The position numbers and the translations under genes are program-made. Below are positions 42,775 to 51,302 of a DNA stretch of 64,000 nucleotides, one piece after another. Position 1 is the stretch's first letter; each line of letters begins with the position of its first letter. The notes below the pieces were generated by a model, which ran no database searches, had not been told where the DNA came from, and was given only the letters and a program-made list of their open reading frames with translations. The DNA is from Parvularcula oceani (GTDB lineage Bacteria > Pseudomonadota > Alphaproteobacteria > Caulobacterales > Parvularculaceae), in NCBI RefSeq assembly GCF_000733125.1, contig NZ_JPHU01000014.1, forward strand, positions 21,603 through 85,602. Reading direction: 5' to 3'.

Positions 42775-45090
42775 ATGGCCACTTTCTCTAAGGCGCTGGA
42801 GCGCTCCATCCATCGGGCCATCGGCCTCGCCACCGAGCACCGCCACGAGCTCGCGACGCTCGAACACCTCCTCTATGCCCTGACCGAGGACGGCGATGCG
42901 CGCGCGGTCCTCTCCGCCTGCTCTGTCGATGTCGGCGAGCTGCGCGAGACGCTCGAGGAATATATCGAGGACGACCTCTCCCGCCTCGTGGTCGAGGACG
43001 TGGACGAGGCCAAGCCGACCGCCGGCTTCCACCGCGTGGTCCAGCGGGCGCTCATCCATGTCGAGACCTCCGGCAGATCCGAAGTCACCGGCGCCAACAT
43101 CATCGTCGCCCTCTTCGCCGAGCGCGAGAGCCATGCCGCCTATTTCCTGCAGGCGCAGGGCATGACCCGCTATGACGCGGTCAACTATATCAGCCACGGC
43201 CTGTCCAAGACCGGCACCGCCGCGCCCAAGCCCCCGCGCGGCGCGACGGAGGAGGAAGAGCACGAGGCCAAGGCCGGCCCGGAGGCGCTCGAGGCCTATA
43301 CCGTCAACCTCAACGAGAAGGCCCGCACCGGCAAGATCGACCCCCTGATCGGCCGCGAGGCCGAGGTCGAGCGCGCGGTCCAGGTCCTGTGCCGCCGGCG
43401 CAAGAACAACCCGCTCTTCGTCGGCGATCCGGGCGTCGGCAAGACCGCCATCGCCGAGGGCCTCGCCAAGAAGATCGTCGAGGACGAGGTGCCCGAGGTC
43501 CTCTCCGGCGCCACGATCTACAGCCTCGACATGGGCGCGCTCCTCGCCGGTACCCGCTACCGGGGCGACTTCGAGGAGCGGCTCAAGGCCGTCCTCAAGG
43601 AGTGCGAGCAGCACGAGCACGCCATCCTCTTCATCGACGAGATCCACACCATCATCGGCGCCGGGGCGACCTCCGGCGGCGCGATGGATGCCTCGAACCT
43701 CCTCAAGCCCGCCCTCCAGCAGGGCACGCTGAAATGCATGGGCTCGACCACCTTCAAGGAATACAAGCAGCACTTCGAGAAGGACCGCGCCCTGTCGCGC
43801 AGGTTCCAGAAGATCGACGTCTCCGAACCCTCCGTCCACGACACGATCCAGATCCTCCAGGGCCTGAAACCGGCCTTCGAGGATCACCACGGCATCAAGT
43901 ACACGGACGATGCGATCAAGGTCGCGGCCGAGCTGTCGGCGAAATACATGACCGACCGCAAGCTGCCCGACAAGGCGATCGACGTCATCGACGAGGCCGG
44001 CGCGCGCCAGAAGATCTACAAGCCCGAGGACCGGGTCGAGACGATCGACACCCACCAGGTCGAGGAGATCATCGCCCAGATGGCGCGCATCCCGCCCAAG
44101 ACCGTGTCCAAGTCCGACACCGAGCGGCTCAAGGGCATGGACGGGGACCTCAAGCGCGTCGTCTACGGACAGGATCCGGCCATCGACCAGCTCACCGCCG
44201 CGATCAAGCTGGCGCGCGCAGGCTTGCGCGAGCCCGACAAGCCCATCGGCTCCTACCTCTTCGCCGGCCCCACCGGGGTGGGCAAGACGGAGGTGGCGAA
44301 GCAGCTCGCCAAGATGATGGGGGTCGAGCTCCTTCGCTTCGACATGTCGGAGTATATGGAGCGGCACACCGTCAGCCGCCTGATCGGCGCGCCTCCGGGC
44401 TATGTCGGCTTCGACCAGGGCGGCGGCCTCCTGACCGATTCCGTCGACCAGAACCCGCATGCGGTCGTCCTCCTCGACGAGATCGAGAAGGCGCACCCCG
44501 AGATCTTCAACATCCTGCTGCAGATCATGGACAATGGCGCCCTGACCGACAGCCACGGCAAGAAGATCGACTTCCGCAACGTGATCGTCATCATGACGAC
44601 CAATGCGGGCGCGGCGGACGCGACCAAGAACGTCATCGGCTTCGGCCGGGGCAAGGCCTCGGACGAGCAGGATCAGGCCATCACGCGCCTCTTCACGCCG
44701 GAGTTCCGCAACCGCCTCGACGCGATCATCCACTTCGCGGGGCTGTCCAAGCCGATCATCGACCGCATCGTGGCCAAGTTCGTCCTCCAGCTCGAAGCGC
44801 AGCTGCAGGACCGCGACGTCACCTTCGAACTGACGGAGGCGGCGACCCGCTGGCTCTCCGAACGCGGCTTCGACGAGGAAATGGGCGCCCGCCCGCTCGC
44901 CCGCACGATCCAGGAGCACATCAAGAAGCCGATCGCCGACGAGATCCTCTTCGGCAAGCTCAAGGACGGCGGCATCGTCCGGGTCGAGGTGAAGGACGAC
45001 AAGCTGGCCTTCGAGTACATCCCGGAGGGCCCCAAGCGCGAGCCGGGCGAGGGGGATGAGGAAGGTGTGGAAGAGGAGCGGGTTCGGTAG
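42775..45090 (+). CDS. clpA: ATP-dependent Clp protease ATP-binding subunit ClpA
   Basis: 771 residues. A double Clp_N repeat (1-145) precedes two AAA+ modules: Walker [16 protein letters not shown] with IDEIHTIIG, and [15 protein letters not shown] with [13 protein letters not shown]. The C-terminal D2-small domain carries [13 protein letters not shown]; the IGF/ClpP loop region (VIGFGRGK) is visible. It unfolds substrates for ClpP, which is not in the window. The last 35 bp overlap the possible start of the next gene. Confidence 0.96.
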   Translation: MATFSKALERSIHRAIGLATEHRHELATLEHLLYALTEDGDARAVLSACSVDVGELRETLEEYIEDDLSRLVVEDVDEAKPTAGFHRVVQRALIHVETSGRSEVTGANIIVALFAERESHAAYFLQAQGMTRYDAVNYISHGLSKTGTAAPKPPRGATEEEEHEAKAGPEALEAYTVNLNEKARTGKIDPLIGREAEVERAVQVLCRRRKNNPLFVGDPGVGKTAIAEGLAKKIVEDEVPEVLSGATIYSLDMGALLAGTRYRGDFEERLKAVLKECEQHEHAILFIDEIHTIIGAGATSGGAMDASNLLKPALQQGTLKCMGSTTFKEYKQHFEKDRALSRRFQKIDVSEPSVHDTIQILQGLKPAFEDHHGIKYTDDAIKVAAELSAKYMTDRKLPDKAIDVIDEAGARQKIYKPEDRVETIDTHQVEEIIAQMARIPPKTVSKSDTERLKGMDGDLKRVVYGQDPAIDQLTAAIKLARAGLREPDKPIGSYLFAGPTGVGKTEVAKQLAKMMGVELLRFDMSEYMERHTVSRLIGAPPGYVGFDQGGGLLTDSVDQNPHAVVLLDEIEKAHPEIFNILLQIMDNGALTDSHGKKIDFRNVIVIMTTNAGAADATKNVIGFGRGKASDEQDQAITRLFTPEFRNRLDAIIHFAGLSKPIIDRIVAKFVLQLEAQLQDRDVTFELTEAATRWLSERGFDEEMGARPLARTIQEHIKKPIADEILFGKLKDGGIVRVEVKDDKLAFEYIPEGPKREPGEGDEEGVEEERVR

Positions 45091-46252
45091 CGTGGGAAAC
45101 CGGGAAGAGGTCACGCTTCACAAAGAACCGCGACAGAGCTGCAAAATTCATAAGCAACGAAGTGAAGTACCAAGATGCCCGTTCCCTGGTTGCCCAAATG
45201 GGACAGAGGCTGGGTTCATCGTTGGCAGGCCGCCGATCACAACTGACGGTGATCCCCGCTGGTACTTCGAACGGTTGAGGTGGCCAGAGGTGAATGGCCG
45301 CTATACCTATTCTTGGTGGACCACCGACAGTTTGCTTATAGGACAAGTAGAGGATGTCGTATTAGATTCTCTTCGTGCCGATCACATTGTGAATGACCAC
45401 CTTATCGACCCTAATGAAAGGTTCTATCATTATACTAATGTCGATGCTTTGTTGGGTTTACTTTCAAGCAAATCTATATGGTTGTCAGACTATGGCTTTT
45501 TGAACGATTCGACAGAAGTGGCGTACGGCTACAATGTAGCATCTACAATTCTAGCAGATTTAGAGCTGCCATATTGGTCATCATCTACTGACATTAAACG
45601 CCCCGATCAACCAAACTTTGCCGAAATGGCGAGACGAGAGCAATCTTCGCTTTCGGTGCGCCCTATGATCGCTTCGTTCACTACTGAACCGGATGATCTT
45701 TCCCAATGGAGAGCATACGGAAACGTTTGTGTAGGCGTCCGAGCCCACTCGGTCGTTAACACCCTACTCAACGATGCCATGTTCTGTCCAGTTATTTACG
45801 ATGAGCAGTCTCAGAGGACCGTATTTGAGAAATTTTTCAAGTTCAGAAACTTTGCATTCAATCATGATGCCGATCATTATAGCTATCGAGATATAGAGAA
45901 GCGATACTTGGACGATCAGGCCCTTTTACTCAGACTAGCAAGCATGATGAAGCATTCATCGTTCAGCCCAGAGTCGGAAATTCGAGCAGCCTATTTTCAT
46001 CCGACGGGATCATATTTGGACAACGGGGAACCTATCGTACGATATAGATCAAGGAACGATCTCGTTATTCCGTATGTATCTTCGTCAGATTTAAAAAACT
46101 TTAGTCACCAAAAGGAGGTTATCGTTGAATCGATCAAAATCGGTCCCCATCCACAATCCCGTTTGTTGAAGTCAGGCATCGAAAGGATGATTGCGGATAC
46201 TGGAGCTGATTATATCGCTGTTGATGTATCAGAGATACCCTACCGCCCATAA
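45056..46252 (+). CDS. DUF2971-family protein with N-terminal zinc-knuckle-like motif
   Basis: Up to 398 residues. The core FYHYTNVDALLGLLSSKSIWLSDYGFLNDSTEVAYG and ASFTTEPDDLSQWRAYG are the DUF2971 signature, a family common in mobile and accessory regions. Ahead of it, CKIHKQRSEVPRCPFPGC spaces Cys/His as a small zinc site. The base composition is sharply AT-richer than clpA, indicating transfer. The start is uncertain: ATG 45056 lies within clpA; GTG 45092 is an alternative. Function unknown; a defence role is possible but unproven. Confidence 0.75.
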   Translation: MRKVWKRSGFGSVGNREEVTLHKEPRQSCKIHKQRSEVPRCPFPGCPNGTEAGFIVGRPPITTDGDPRWYFERLRWPEVNGRYTYSWWTTDSLLIGQVEDVVLDSLRADHIVNDHLIDPNERFYHYTNVDALLGLLSSKSIWLSDYGFLNDSTEVAYGYNVASTILADLELPYWSSSTDIKRPDQPNFAEMARREQSSLSVRPMIASFTTEPDDLSQWRAYGNVCVGVRAHSVVNTLLNDAMFCPVIYDEQSQRTVFEKFFKFRNFAFNHDADHYSYRDIEKRYLDDQALLLRLASMMKHSSFSPESEIRAAYFHPTGSYLDNGEPIVRYRSRNDLVIPYVSSSDLKNFSHQKEVIVESIKIGPHPQSRLLKSGIERMIADTGADYIAVDVSEIPYRP

Positions 46253-46293
46253 TTTGGAGGCGATACGCGCGAGGAAGGACGCTATGCCCCGAA

Positions 46294-46403
46294 GGGCGGA
46301 TTGCGCAGCCATCCGCCGATGATCGTGGAGCGATCACCCTTCATGGCTGCAAATGGGGCGCCCTTCGGCCGCCGCGTCGGATGGCCTTCGGCAGTCCGCC
46401 CTA
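46294..46403. repeat. RAYT-associated palindrome, copy 1 (imperfect)
   Basis: About 110 bp bounded by GGGCGGATTGCGCAGCCATC and the near-complement GATGGCCTTCGGCAGTCCGC. The middle contains the hairpin GATCGTGGAGCGATC. It is clearly homologous to 46906-47020 and overlaps the 5' end of the DUF3833-like frame. Confidence 0.85.
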
Positions 46404-46909
46404 CATCCCGCCCATGCGCCTCGCCATCCTCCTCCGCGCCGCTCGCCCCGCCGCTGCCGGGGGCGCGGCCCGAGGCCATGTTCGACGGCCGCCATTGCGG
46501 ACGGGGCGTGCTGGCAAAGGCGGACGGGGCGGAGCCGCGCCGCTTCGCGGTGGTGAGCGAGGGCGAGCGGGCGGGGGAGGGCCTGCGCCTCGTCCAGACC
46601 ATCCGCTTCGAGGACGGCGAGACGCGTGAGCGCGTCTGGACCCTGCGGCCGGAGGGGGAGGGCGATCAGCGCTATACCGGCACGCTGACGGAGGCCTCGG
46701 GCCCCGTCCGCGCCGCCGTCTCCGGCCCGACCCTGCGCCTGACCTACCCGCTGGCAGAGCTGCCCCTCGGCCGCATGACCCAGCACCTCACCGTGCAGCC
46801 GGACGGCACCGTCACCAATACCGGCACGGTCACCCTCGCCGGCTTCCCCGTCCGCCGCCTCACCGAAAGCATCGCCCCCATGGGCGAGGAAGGATGTGCG
46901 GCACCGTAG
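46301..46909 (+). CDS. DUF3833-like protein, remodelled at both ends by palindromic repeats
   Basis: 202 residues if read from ATG 46301. From about residue 60, FDGRHCGRGVLAKADGAEPRRFAV, IRFEDGETRERVWTLRPEGEG and HLTVQPDGTVTNTGTVTLAGFPVRRLTE match the DUF3833 pattern, normally a lipoprotein. Here the first ~35 codons come from the palindrome, and the stop TAG at 46907 lies in the GTAGGG edge of the next copy. CASPSSSAPLAPPLPG looks like the remnant of a lipidated N-terminus whose signal peptide is lost. It may be a pseudogene. Confidence 0.5.
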   Translation: MRSHPPMIVERSPFMAANGAPFGRRVGWPSAVRPTSRPCASPSSSAPLAPPLPGARPEAMFDGRHCGRGVLAKADGAEPRRFAVVSEGERAGEGLRLVQTIRFEDGETRERVWTLRPEGEGDQRYTGTLTEASGPVRAAVSGPTLRLTYPLAELPLGRMTQHLTVQPDGTVTNTGTVTLAGFPVRRLTESIAPMGEEGCAAP

Positions 46910-47020
46910 GGCGGATTGCGAAGCCATCCGCCGATGATCGCGGAGCGATCACCCTTGATGTCCGCAAAAGGGGGCGTCCTTCGGCCGCCTTGGCGGATGG
47001 CCTTCGGCAATCCGCCCTAC
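46906..47020. repeat. RAYT-associated palindrome, copy 2 (near-perfect)
   Basis: 115 bp. The ends GTAGGGCGGATTGC and GCAATCCGCCCTAC are exact complements, extended by GAAGCCATCCGCC against GGCGGATGGCCTTC (one-base bulge). An inner hairpin TGATCGC-GGA-GCGATCA sits in the loop. It lies 46 bp upstream of the RAYT gene, the usual relation between a REP/BIME and its transposase. Confidence 0.9.
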
Positions 47021-47066
47021 GGCGCTTCGTTCTTGATGTGTTCTGTTGGGCTGATATGGTCCCGCC

Positions 47067-47537
47067 ATGCCGAACTATCGACGGATGCGCGGGAAGGGCG
47101 GGACCTTCGCCTTCACGGTGTGCCTGGCCGATCGCTCTGCGCGGACGCTGACCGATCATATCGGCCTCCTTCGCGACGCGTATGCCCGCACTGCGCAGGA
47201 GCGGCCTTTCCGCACCCGCGCGATCTGTGTCCTGCCCGATCATCTGCATGCGATCTGGACGCTGCCCGAAGGCGATACGGGCTATTCCGGCCGCTGGTCC
47301 GGCCTCAAACGCCGCTTCACCGCCGCCCTCGGCCAGTCCGTCTGGCAGCCGCGCTATTGGGAACACACGATCCGGGACGACGCTGACCTCGCGAACCACG
47401 TCAACTACATCCACCACAACCCGGTAAAGCACGGCCATGTCGCGAGGAGAGACGACTGGCCCCATTCTACCTGGCACCGGTGGAAGGCCGGATTCGGCGA
47501 GGCATGGGCCCCGCCCCCCGACGACATGCGCCTGTAG
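47067..47537 (+). CDS. REP-associated tyrosine transposase (RAYT, IS200-like Y1 family)
   Basis: 156 residues. CVLPDHLHAIWTLPEGD carries the HUH metal-binding His pair, and LANHVNYIHHNPVKHGHV contains the catalytic Tyr; YSGRWSGLKRRF and WQPRYWEHTIRDD are typical of RAYTs. These proteins nick and move REP-type palindromes but are usually single-copy, domesticated genes. The stop TAG again falls in GTAGGGCGG (47535-47543), identical to the palindrome edge. Confidence 0.9.
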   Translation: MPNYRRMRGKGGTFAFTVCLADRSARTLTDHIGLLRDAYARTAQERPFRTRAICVLPDHLHAIWTLPEGDTGYSGRWSGLKRRFTAALGQSVWQPRYWEHTIRDDADLANHVNYIHHNPVKHGHVARRDDWPHSTWHRWKAGFGEAWAPPPDDMRL

Positions 47538-47645
47538 GGCGGCTGCGCCGCCGCGGCCTATGGGTGGCTCGAAAGAGGTCCGCGCGGCAGTGTCTGGCCG
47601 CCTGGTGCTGACTCTCCGCTGTGGCGCAGCCGCCTTGGCGGAACT

Positions 47646-47711
47646 GGCTTGCCCGTCCGCCGCCTTACCGAAGGCATCGCCCCCATGGGCATGGAAGGAT
47701 GTGTGGCGCCG
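47646..47711 (+). pseudogene. 66-bp fragment of the DUF3833-like gene 3' end
   Basis: It aligns without gaps to 46841-46906, with about 59 of 66 positions identical, including the block ending GCATCGCCCCCATGGGC. It lacks the rest of the gene, so it is a copied or rearranged remnant. Confidence 0.75.
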
Positions 47712-47753
47712 CGAATGCGGCGGTGCCGCTGCCCCCTGATGCCCGCCTTCTAC

Positions 47754-48203
47754 TCACCACCAGAGGCGGAATTCTTTATAGCAATACTCTTGGTCGCCGT
47801 TCTCGGTTTCCAATCGCCGGATAGAACGCAGACTTTCGATACCGATCCGATTGTCGAACTGCTCCATCGGGAACAATACGCCCACAACCTCGACTTTCTT
47901 CCCGAAGCAGGACCTCGCACGGTGCCGGGAGCGAGCGATCTTCTGGTGTCTCGTGGGGTCTGCGACCAGAAGAGAGTCCCCGAGGAGCATTCCCCGATCA
48001 TCGTAATGGCCTTCCCTCGACAGCAGGAGGACGGGGAAGAATGGATGGAGATATCCTTCTACGGAAGCAACGGAACCAACCAAACCGTCAGGGCTCTCGA
48101 CCAATCGGTCGAGATCGACATCGTGTGGTTCGATGTCGGAATAGGTTCGTTCGTTGGGGTCGTTGCAGGCCAGCAATAGGCTTCCAGCCAGCAGGCCAAG
48201 AAT
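47754..48203 (-). CDS. Predicted lipoprotein lacking a normal start codon
   Basis: The minus-strand frame encodes about 150 residues with a convincing signal and lipobox (CILGLLAGSLLLACNDPNE), then VDLDRLVESPDGLVG, VEGYLHPFFPVLLLSREGHYDD and FGKKVEVVGVLFPMEQFDN. The frame is open upstream to 48239 but offers no ATG or GTG before the lipobox: ATT at 48203 sits after an AGAGGA site and TTG at 48176 would cut the signal peptide. It is either a rare start or a decayed gene. Confidence 0.5.
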   Translation of the reverse strand: MLGLLAGSLLLACNDPNERTYSDIEPHDVDLDRLVESPDGLVGSVASVEGYLHPFFPVLLLSREGHYDDRGMLLGDSLLVADPTRHQKIARSRHRARSCFGKKVEVVGVLFPMEQFDNRIGIESLRSIRRLETENGDQEYCYKEFRLWW

Positions 48204-48323
48204 GCAGTTACGTCCTCTGATAAGAATGTGTGGCCCTCTCTATGCCGAAATTCCGCATGAGAAGAAGACATGAAAGCGGAGAGATTGTCGATCCTCCGAA
48301 GCGGAAGGTTTCGCGTTCCGCCC

Positions 48324-48418
48324 GACTTATCCCCGCGCCCTCACGCCTCACCCATAGTCCCCCCTCGCGGCAGGGCCGGGGCGGTAAGGTACCGTCACCA
48401 TCTCCGCCTGCCGCCGTC
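48324..48418 (+). repeat. ~95-bp direct repeat, copy A
   Basis: Pairs with 49269-49364 in the same orientation; both begin GACTTATCCCCGCGCCCTCA and end with CCATCTCCGCCTGCCGCCGT, with about 85-90% identity. The two copies bracket the sorting-signal gene 48592-49242. Confidence 0.8.
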
Positions 48419-48463
48419 TCCGGCCCGACCCTCCGCCTGACCGATCCGCTGAAAGAGCTGCCC
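48410..48463 (+). pseudogene. 54-bp internal fragment of the DUF3833-like gene
   Basis: Aligns to 46712-46765 with 5 mismatches. It begins where direct-repeat copy A ends (shared GCCGCCGTC), suggesting a recombination joint. Confidence 0.7.
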
Positions 48464-48548
48464 GGTAAGGCCATCACTGATCCGCCTGCATGATACAGAT
48501 TGTGCAGTTCCCTGAGCAGTCGTCCCCTTGCGCCGGATTTGTCTTTTG

Positions 48549-48556
48549 TTAACCAT
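48549..48556. promoter_or_regulatory. TTAACCAT octamer (CtrA half-site-like)
   Basis: Lies 36 bp upstream of the sorting-signal gene at 48592. TTAACCAT is the remembered CtrA half-site octamer of several alphaproteobacteria. The same octamer, inverted, precedes the sorting-signal gene at 49966. Confidence 0.35.
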
Positions 48557-48591
48557 GCCGCCGGTGACGTCATGTCATTGGGGAGAGTTCC

Positions 48592-49242
48592 ATGAAGTCT
48601 GTTCGCCTTGCAATGGCGGCCGCGATGGCGGCTGCCCTACCGGTCGGCGCGACCGCCGCGCCCGTCTATCTCAATATCGACAATATCAGCGTCGAGGTCG
48701 GCCCGAATACGGGGGAGGGGTCGTCGAACAACACCTTCACCCGGGGCTTCGGCATCGAGAAGGTCATCGACGCGCCTTCTGCGGATGCGGAGGAATTCCA
48801 CAATCAGACCACCCATATCTGGTACACCTTCTCCGATCCGGAGGACGGGCTTGAGCTGCTCTTCGATTTCGGAACCGAATATGACATCTCCACCCTGCAT
48901 TTCTGGAATTACACCGGGGAGTCATTCGACGTCGACGAGATCTCGTTCACCTTCTTCAACCAGAATTCGGTTCAGGTCGGGGCGCTGACGGTCAATCCGG
49001 CGCTCGGCACCTCGCCGGGGATCACCGCGCAGGATCTGGTTCTCGACGCGCCGCTGAACGTACAATTCGTCGTAGCGCTCCTGACCGGGACGAATGGACA
49101 GGTCGACTTCCAGAATATCGGCTTCACCGCGGATGTCTCCGTACCCGTCGATCCCATCCCCGTTCCGGGCGCTGCCGCGATGATGGTCACCGGCCTCGCC
49201 GCAGCGGCGGCATTTCGCCGTCGCCGGACGGAGCGCGGCTGA
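48592..49242 (+). CDS. Secreted discoidin-like protein with sorting tail
   Basis: 216 residues. Signal peptide 1-23 (ending GATAA), then a beta-sandwich reminiscent of F5/8-type C domains: THIWYTFSDPEDGLELLFDF, YDISTLHFWNYTGE, DEISFTFFNQNSVQVG and LNVQFVVALLTG. The tail is VDPIPVPGAAAMMVTGLAAA plus RRRRTERG. It probably binds surface glycans. GGGGAGAG precedes the ATG. Confidence 0.78.
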   Translation: MKSVRLAMAAAMAAALPVGATAAPVYLNIDNISVEVGPNTGEGSSNNTFTRGFGIEKVIDAPSADAEEFHNQTTHIWYTFSDPEDGLELLFDFGTEYDISTLHFWNYTGESFDVDEISFTFFNQNSVQVGALTVNPALGTSPGITAQDLVLDAPLNVQFVVALLTGTNGQVDFQNIGFTADVSVPVDPIPVPGAAAMMVTGLAAAAAFRRRRTERG

Positions 49243-49618
49243 AAGCGCCGCCTCTTGAGGGCGCGGGCGACTTATCCCCGCGCCCTCACTCCACGCCCAT
49301 ATTGCCACCCTCGCGGCAGGGCCGGGGCGGTGTGGTACCGTCACCATCTCCGCCTGCCGCCGTCGGTTCTGTGCGCGGGGTCCGTCCATCGGACGGCTCC
49401 CGCGGACGGCACGCCGCCTGCGAGCTCCGGAGGGGCCGGGCGGTGAGGGGCCTCGCCCTTCGAGAGCCGGCGCCGCGCGCGGGCTGGGTGTGGGACGCTC
49501 TCACGGCCTGGCAAACCTATTAGAAACCCTCCGCCGGGCCGGGCCCGCGCGCGGGCTCCCCGGACCTCAACACCGCACTCGGGGCGGCTTTCGGCGTGCG
49601 CGAAACACCGGAGGCCCC
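49243..49618. other. 376-bp intergenic region with direct-repeat copy B
   Basis: Contains repeat copy B at 49269-49364; the rest is very GC-rich with no convincing coding frame. Short open frames in several phases lack ribosome sites and are not reported. Confidence 0.4.
49269..49364 (+). repeat. ~96-bp direct repeat, copy B
   Basis: Homologous to 48324-48418. The shared core includes CTCGCGGCAGGGCCGGGGCG and GGTACCGTCACCATCTCCGC. After the repeat the two loci diverge at once. Confidence 0.8.
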
Positions 49619-49864
49619 ATGCCCAGATCACGCAAACCCAAAGAGACCCGCGAAGAGCGCCTCGCCCGACAAGCGGCGGAGGAGGCCGCGACCGAGGCCC
49701 TGCGCGCCCAGCTCTATGACCGCCTCGTCCTGCACGCCAAGCGCCTGGGGCTCGAAGAACTCAAGCGCCGCCTGCGCGAGCGGGGGATCAGCGACCAGCC
49801 GATAAGGCGGCCGGGCTTCGACCCCGACGCGCCCGCCCGATTTGCCTGTCACGGCAAGCCCTGA
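49619..49864 (+). CDS. Small basic helical protein, unknown function
   Basis: 81 residues, strongly charged (KPKETREERLARQAAEEAATEAL, LVLHAKRLGLEELKRRLRERG). It looks like an all-helical, possibly nucleic-acid-binding small protein. GGAGG precedes the ATG by 4 nt. No family was recognised. Confidence 0.55.
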   Translation: MPRSRKPKETREERLARQAAEEAATEALRAQLYDRLVLHAKRLGLEELKRRLRERGISDQPIRRPGFDPDAPARFACHGKP

Positions 49865-49904
49865 GAACGCCACAACCCAGGCGTGCCGCATGCCGGACTT
49901 GATC

Positions 49905-49912
49905 ATGGTTAA
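49905..49912. promoter_or_regulatory. ATGGTTAA (inverted CtrA half-site-like octamer)
   Basis: Reverse complement of TTAACCAT, 54 bp upstream of the sorting-signal gene at 49966. See 48549-48556 for the matching site. Confidence 0.35.
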
Positions 49913-49965
49913 CATCGGTTTTACCCCTACTCCTGGTTGCGGGAGAGCAGCCAAGGGAGAAAATC

Positions 49966-50724
49966 ATGTTGAAAACCAGCCTCGCGGCGCTCGGCGCCGC
50001 ATGCATGCTCTATGGCGCCGCTTCGGCCGCGCCGGTCGCGGTGGACCTGTCGACATGGGCCGCCGACGGGCAGGGGACTTGGAACCTCGCCCCTGATGCT
50101 AACAGCGTCGTGCAGACGCAGAACGGCATCCCCGGCATCTTCTTCAATGGCGAAGACAGCCAGGGCCAGTCGCTGTCCGGCACGATCGAGGTGCAGCAGA
50201 CCGGCGATGACGACTTCATCGGCTTCGTGCTCGGCTACAATGCCGGGGATATCGGCAGCGAGGACGTGAACTACATCCTGATCGACTGGAAACAGCGCGA
50301 TCAGAGCTTCTACGGCGAGGTGGCCCCCGCCGGCCTCGCGATCAGCCGCGTGACCGGCGTCCTCGACAACGGTCCCGGCGCCTGGTGGCACGATCCGTCC
50401 GACGGGGTGGAGGAACTCGCCCGCGCGACCAATCTCGGCAGCGTCGGGTGGGAAGACAATACGGTCTACGAATTCGACCTCGTCTTCACCGACAGCCTGA
50501 TCCAGGTCTTCGTGAACGACATCCTCGAGATCAGCCTCGAGGGCAGCTTCATGAACGGCAGCTTCGGCTTCTACAATTACAGCCAGGCCAATGTGCGCTA
50601 CGGCGCGCTCACCCAGGCGGTGGTGGATCCGATCCCGCTGCCCGGCGCTGCGGCCTTCATGCTGACCGGCCTCGGCGCGGCGGCCTTCGGGCGCAGGCGG
50701 GCGGCGCGCAAAGCGGCCGCCTGA
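49966..50724 (+). CDS. Secreted thrombospondin-C/LamG-like protein with sorting tail
   Basis: 252 residues. Signal peptide 1-21 (ending AASA). The body has DDDFIGFVLGYNAGDIGSED, VNYILIDWKQRDQ, YEFDLVFTDSLIQVFVND and GFYNYSQANVRYG, the pattern of concanavalin-like thrombospondin C-terminal domains. The tail is VDPIPLPGAAAFMLTGLGAA plus an Arg/Lys-rich end. An extracellular matrix or surface role is inferred. Confidence 0.8.
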   Translation: MLKTSLAALGAACMLYGAASAAPVAVDLSTWAADGQGTWNLAPDANSVVQTQNGIPGIFFNGEDSQGQSLSGTIEVQQTGDDDFIGFVLGYNAGDIGSEDVNYILIDWKQRDQSFYGEVAPAGLAISRVTGVLDNGPGAWWHDPSDGVEELARATNLGSVGWEDNTVYEFDLVFTDSLIQVFVNDILEISLEGSFMNGSFGFYNYSQANVRYGALTQAVVDPIPLPGAAAFMLTGLGAAAFGRRRAARKAAA

Positions 50725-50784
50725 TCCCCTCGCCACAGCGGCGCCATGCCCTTACGTCCCTTCCGGCAAAGGAAGGGACACCTC

Positions 50785-51294
50785 ATGCGCGCAGAAGGCA
50801 CCGAAGGCTTCACGCTCAACCAGACCATGCTCCGCGTGCGCGATCCGGAGGCCTCGCTCGCCTTCTACCGCGACGTCCTCGGCATGACGCTGTTCCAGCG
50901 CCTCGACTTCGAGGAGATGAAGTTCTCGCTCTATTTCCTCGCCTACCTGAAAGAGGGTGAAACCGTCCCCGAGGATCCGGCAGAACGCGCCCGCGATCTC
51001 TTCAGCCGGGAAACTACGCTGGAACTCACCCACAATTGGGGCACGGAGAAAGATCCCGAATTCGGCGGTTATCACAGCGGAAACGAGGACCCTCGCGGCT
51101 TCGGGCATATCGGGATTTCCGTGCCGGATGTCGAAGCGGCCTGCGCCCGCTTCGAGACGCTCGGCGTCACCTTCCGCAAGCGCCCGCAGGACGGCAAGAT
51201 GAAGTCCATCGCCTTCATAGAGGACCCCGACGGCTACTGGATCGAGATCCTCTCGCCCACCGGCATGACCGGCGCGGTCACAGGGCAGGGCTGA
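50785..51294 (+). CDS. gloA: Lactoylglutathione lyase (glyoxalase I)
   Basis: 169 residues. [26 protein letters not shown] (first metal His replaced by Gln, as in the eukaryote-like form), [10 protein letters not shown] (Glu ligand), [11 protein letters not shown] (His ligand) and [10 protein letters not shown] (final Glu) identify GloA. It detoxifies methylglyoxal as its glutathione adduct. AAAGGAAGGGAC precedes the ATG. Confidence 0.92.
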   Translation: MRAEGTEGFTLNQTMLRVRDPEASLAFYRDVLGMTLFQRLDFEEMKFSLYFLAYLKEGETVPEDPAERARDLFSRETTLELTHNWGTEKDPEFGGYHSGNEDPRGFGHIGISVPDVEAACARFETLGVTFRKRPQDGKMKSIAFIEDPDGYWIEILSPTGMTGAVTGQG

Positions 51295-51302
51295 ACGCGG
51301 GC

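Noticed and set aside
42631..45114. Very long open frame antisense to clpS-clpA
   Set aside because: It mirrors clpA codon bias, has no ribosome site and its product lacks any recognisable domain; typical of high-GC antisense frames.
47649..48179. Plus-strand frame of 176 codons
   Set aside because: It starts inside a DUF3833 fragment and its body is the complement of the lipoprotein frame, which has a signal peptide and lipobox.
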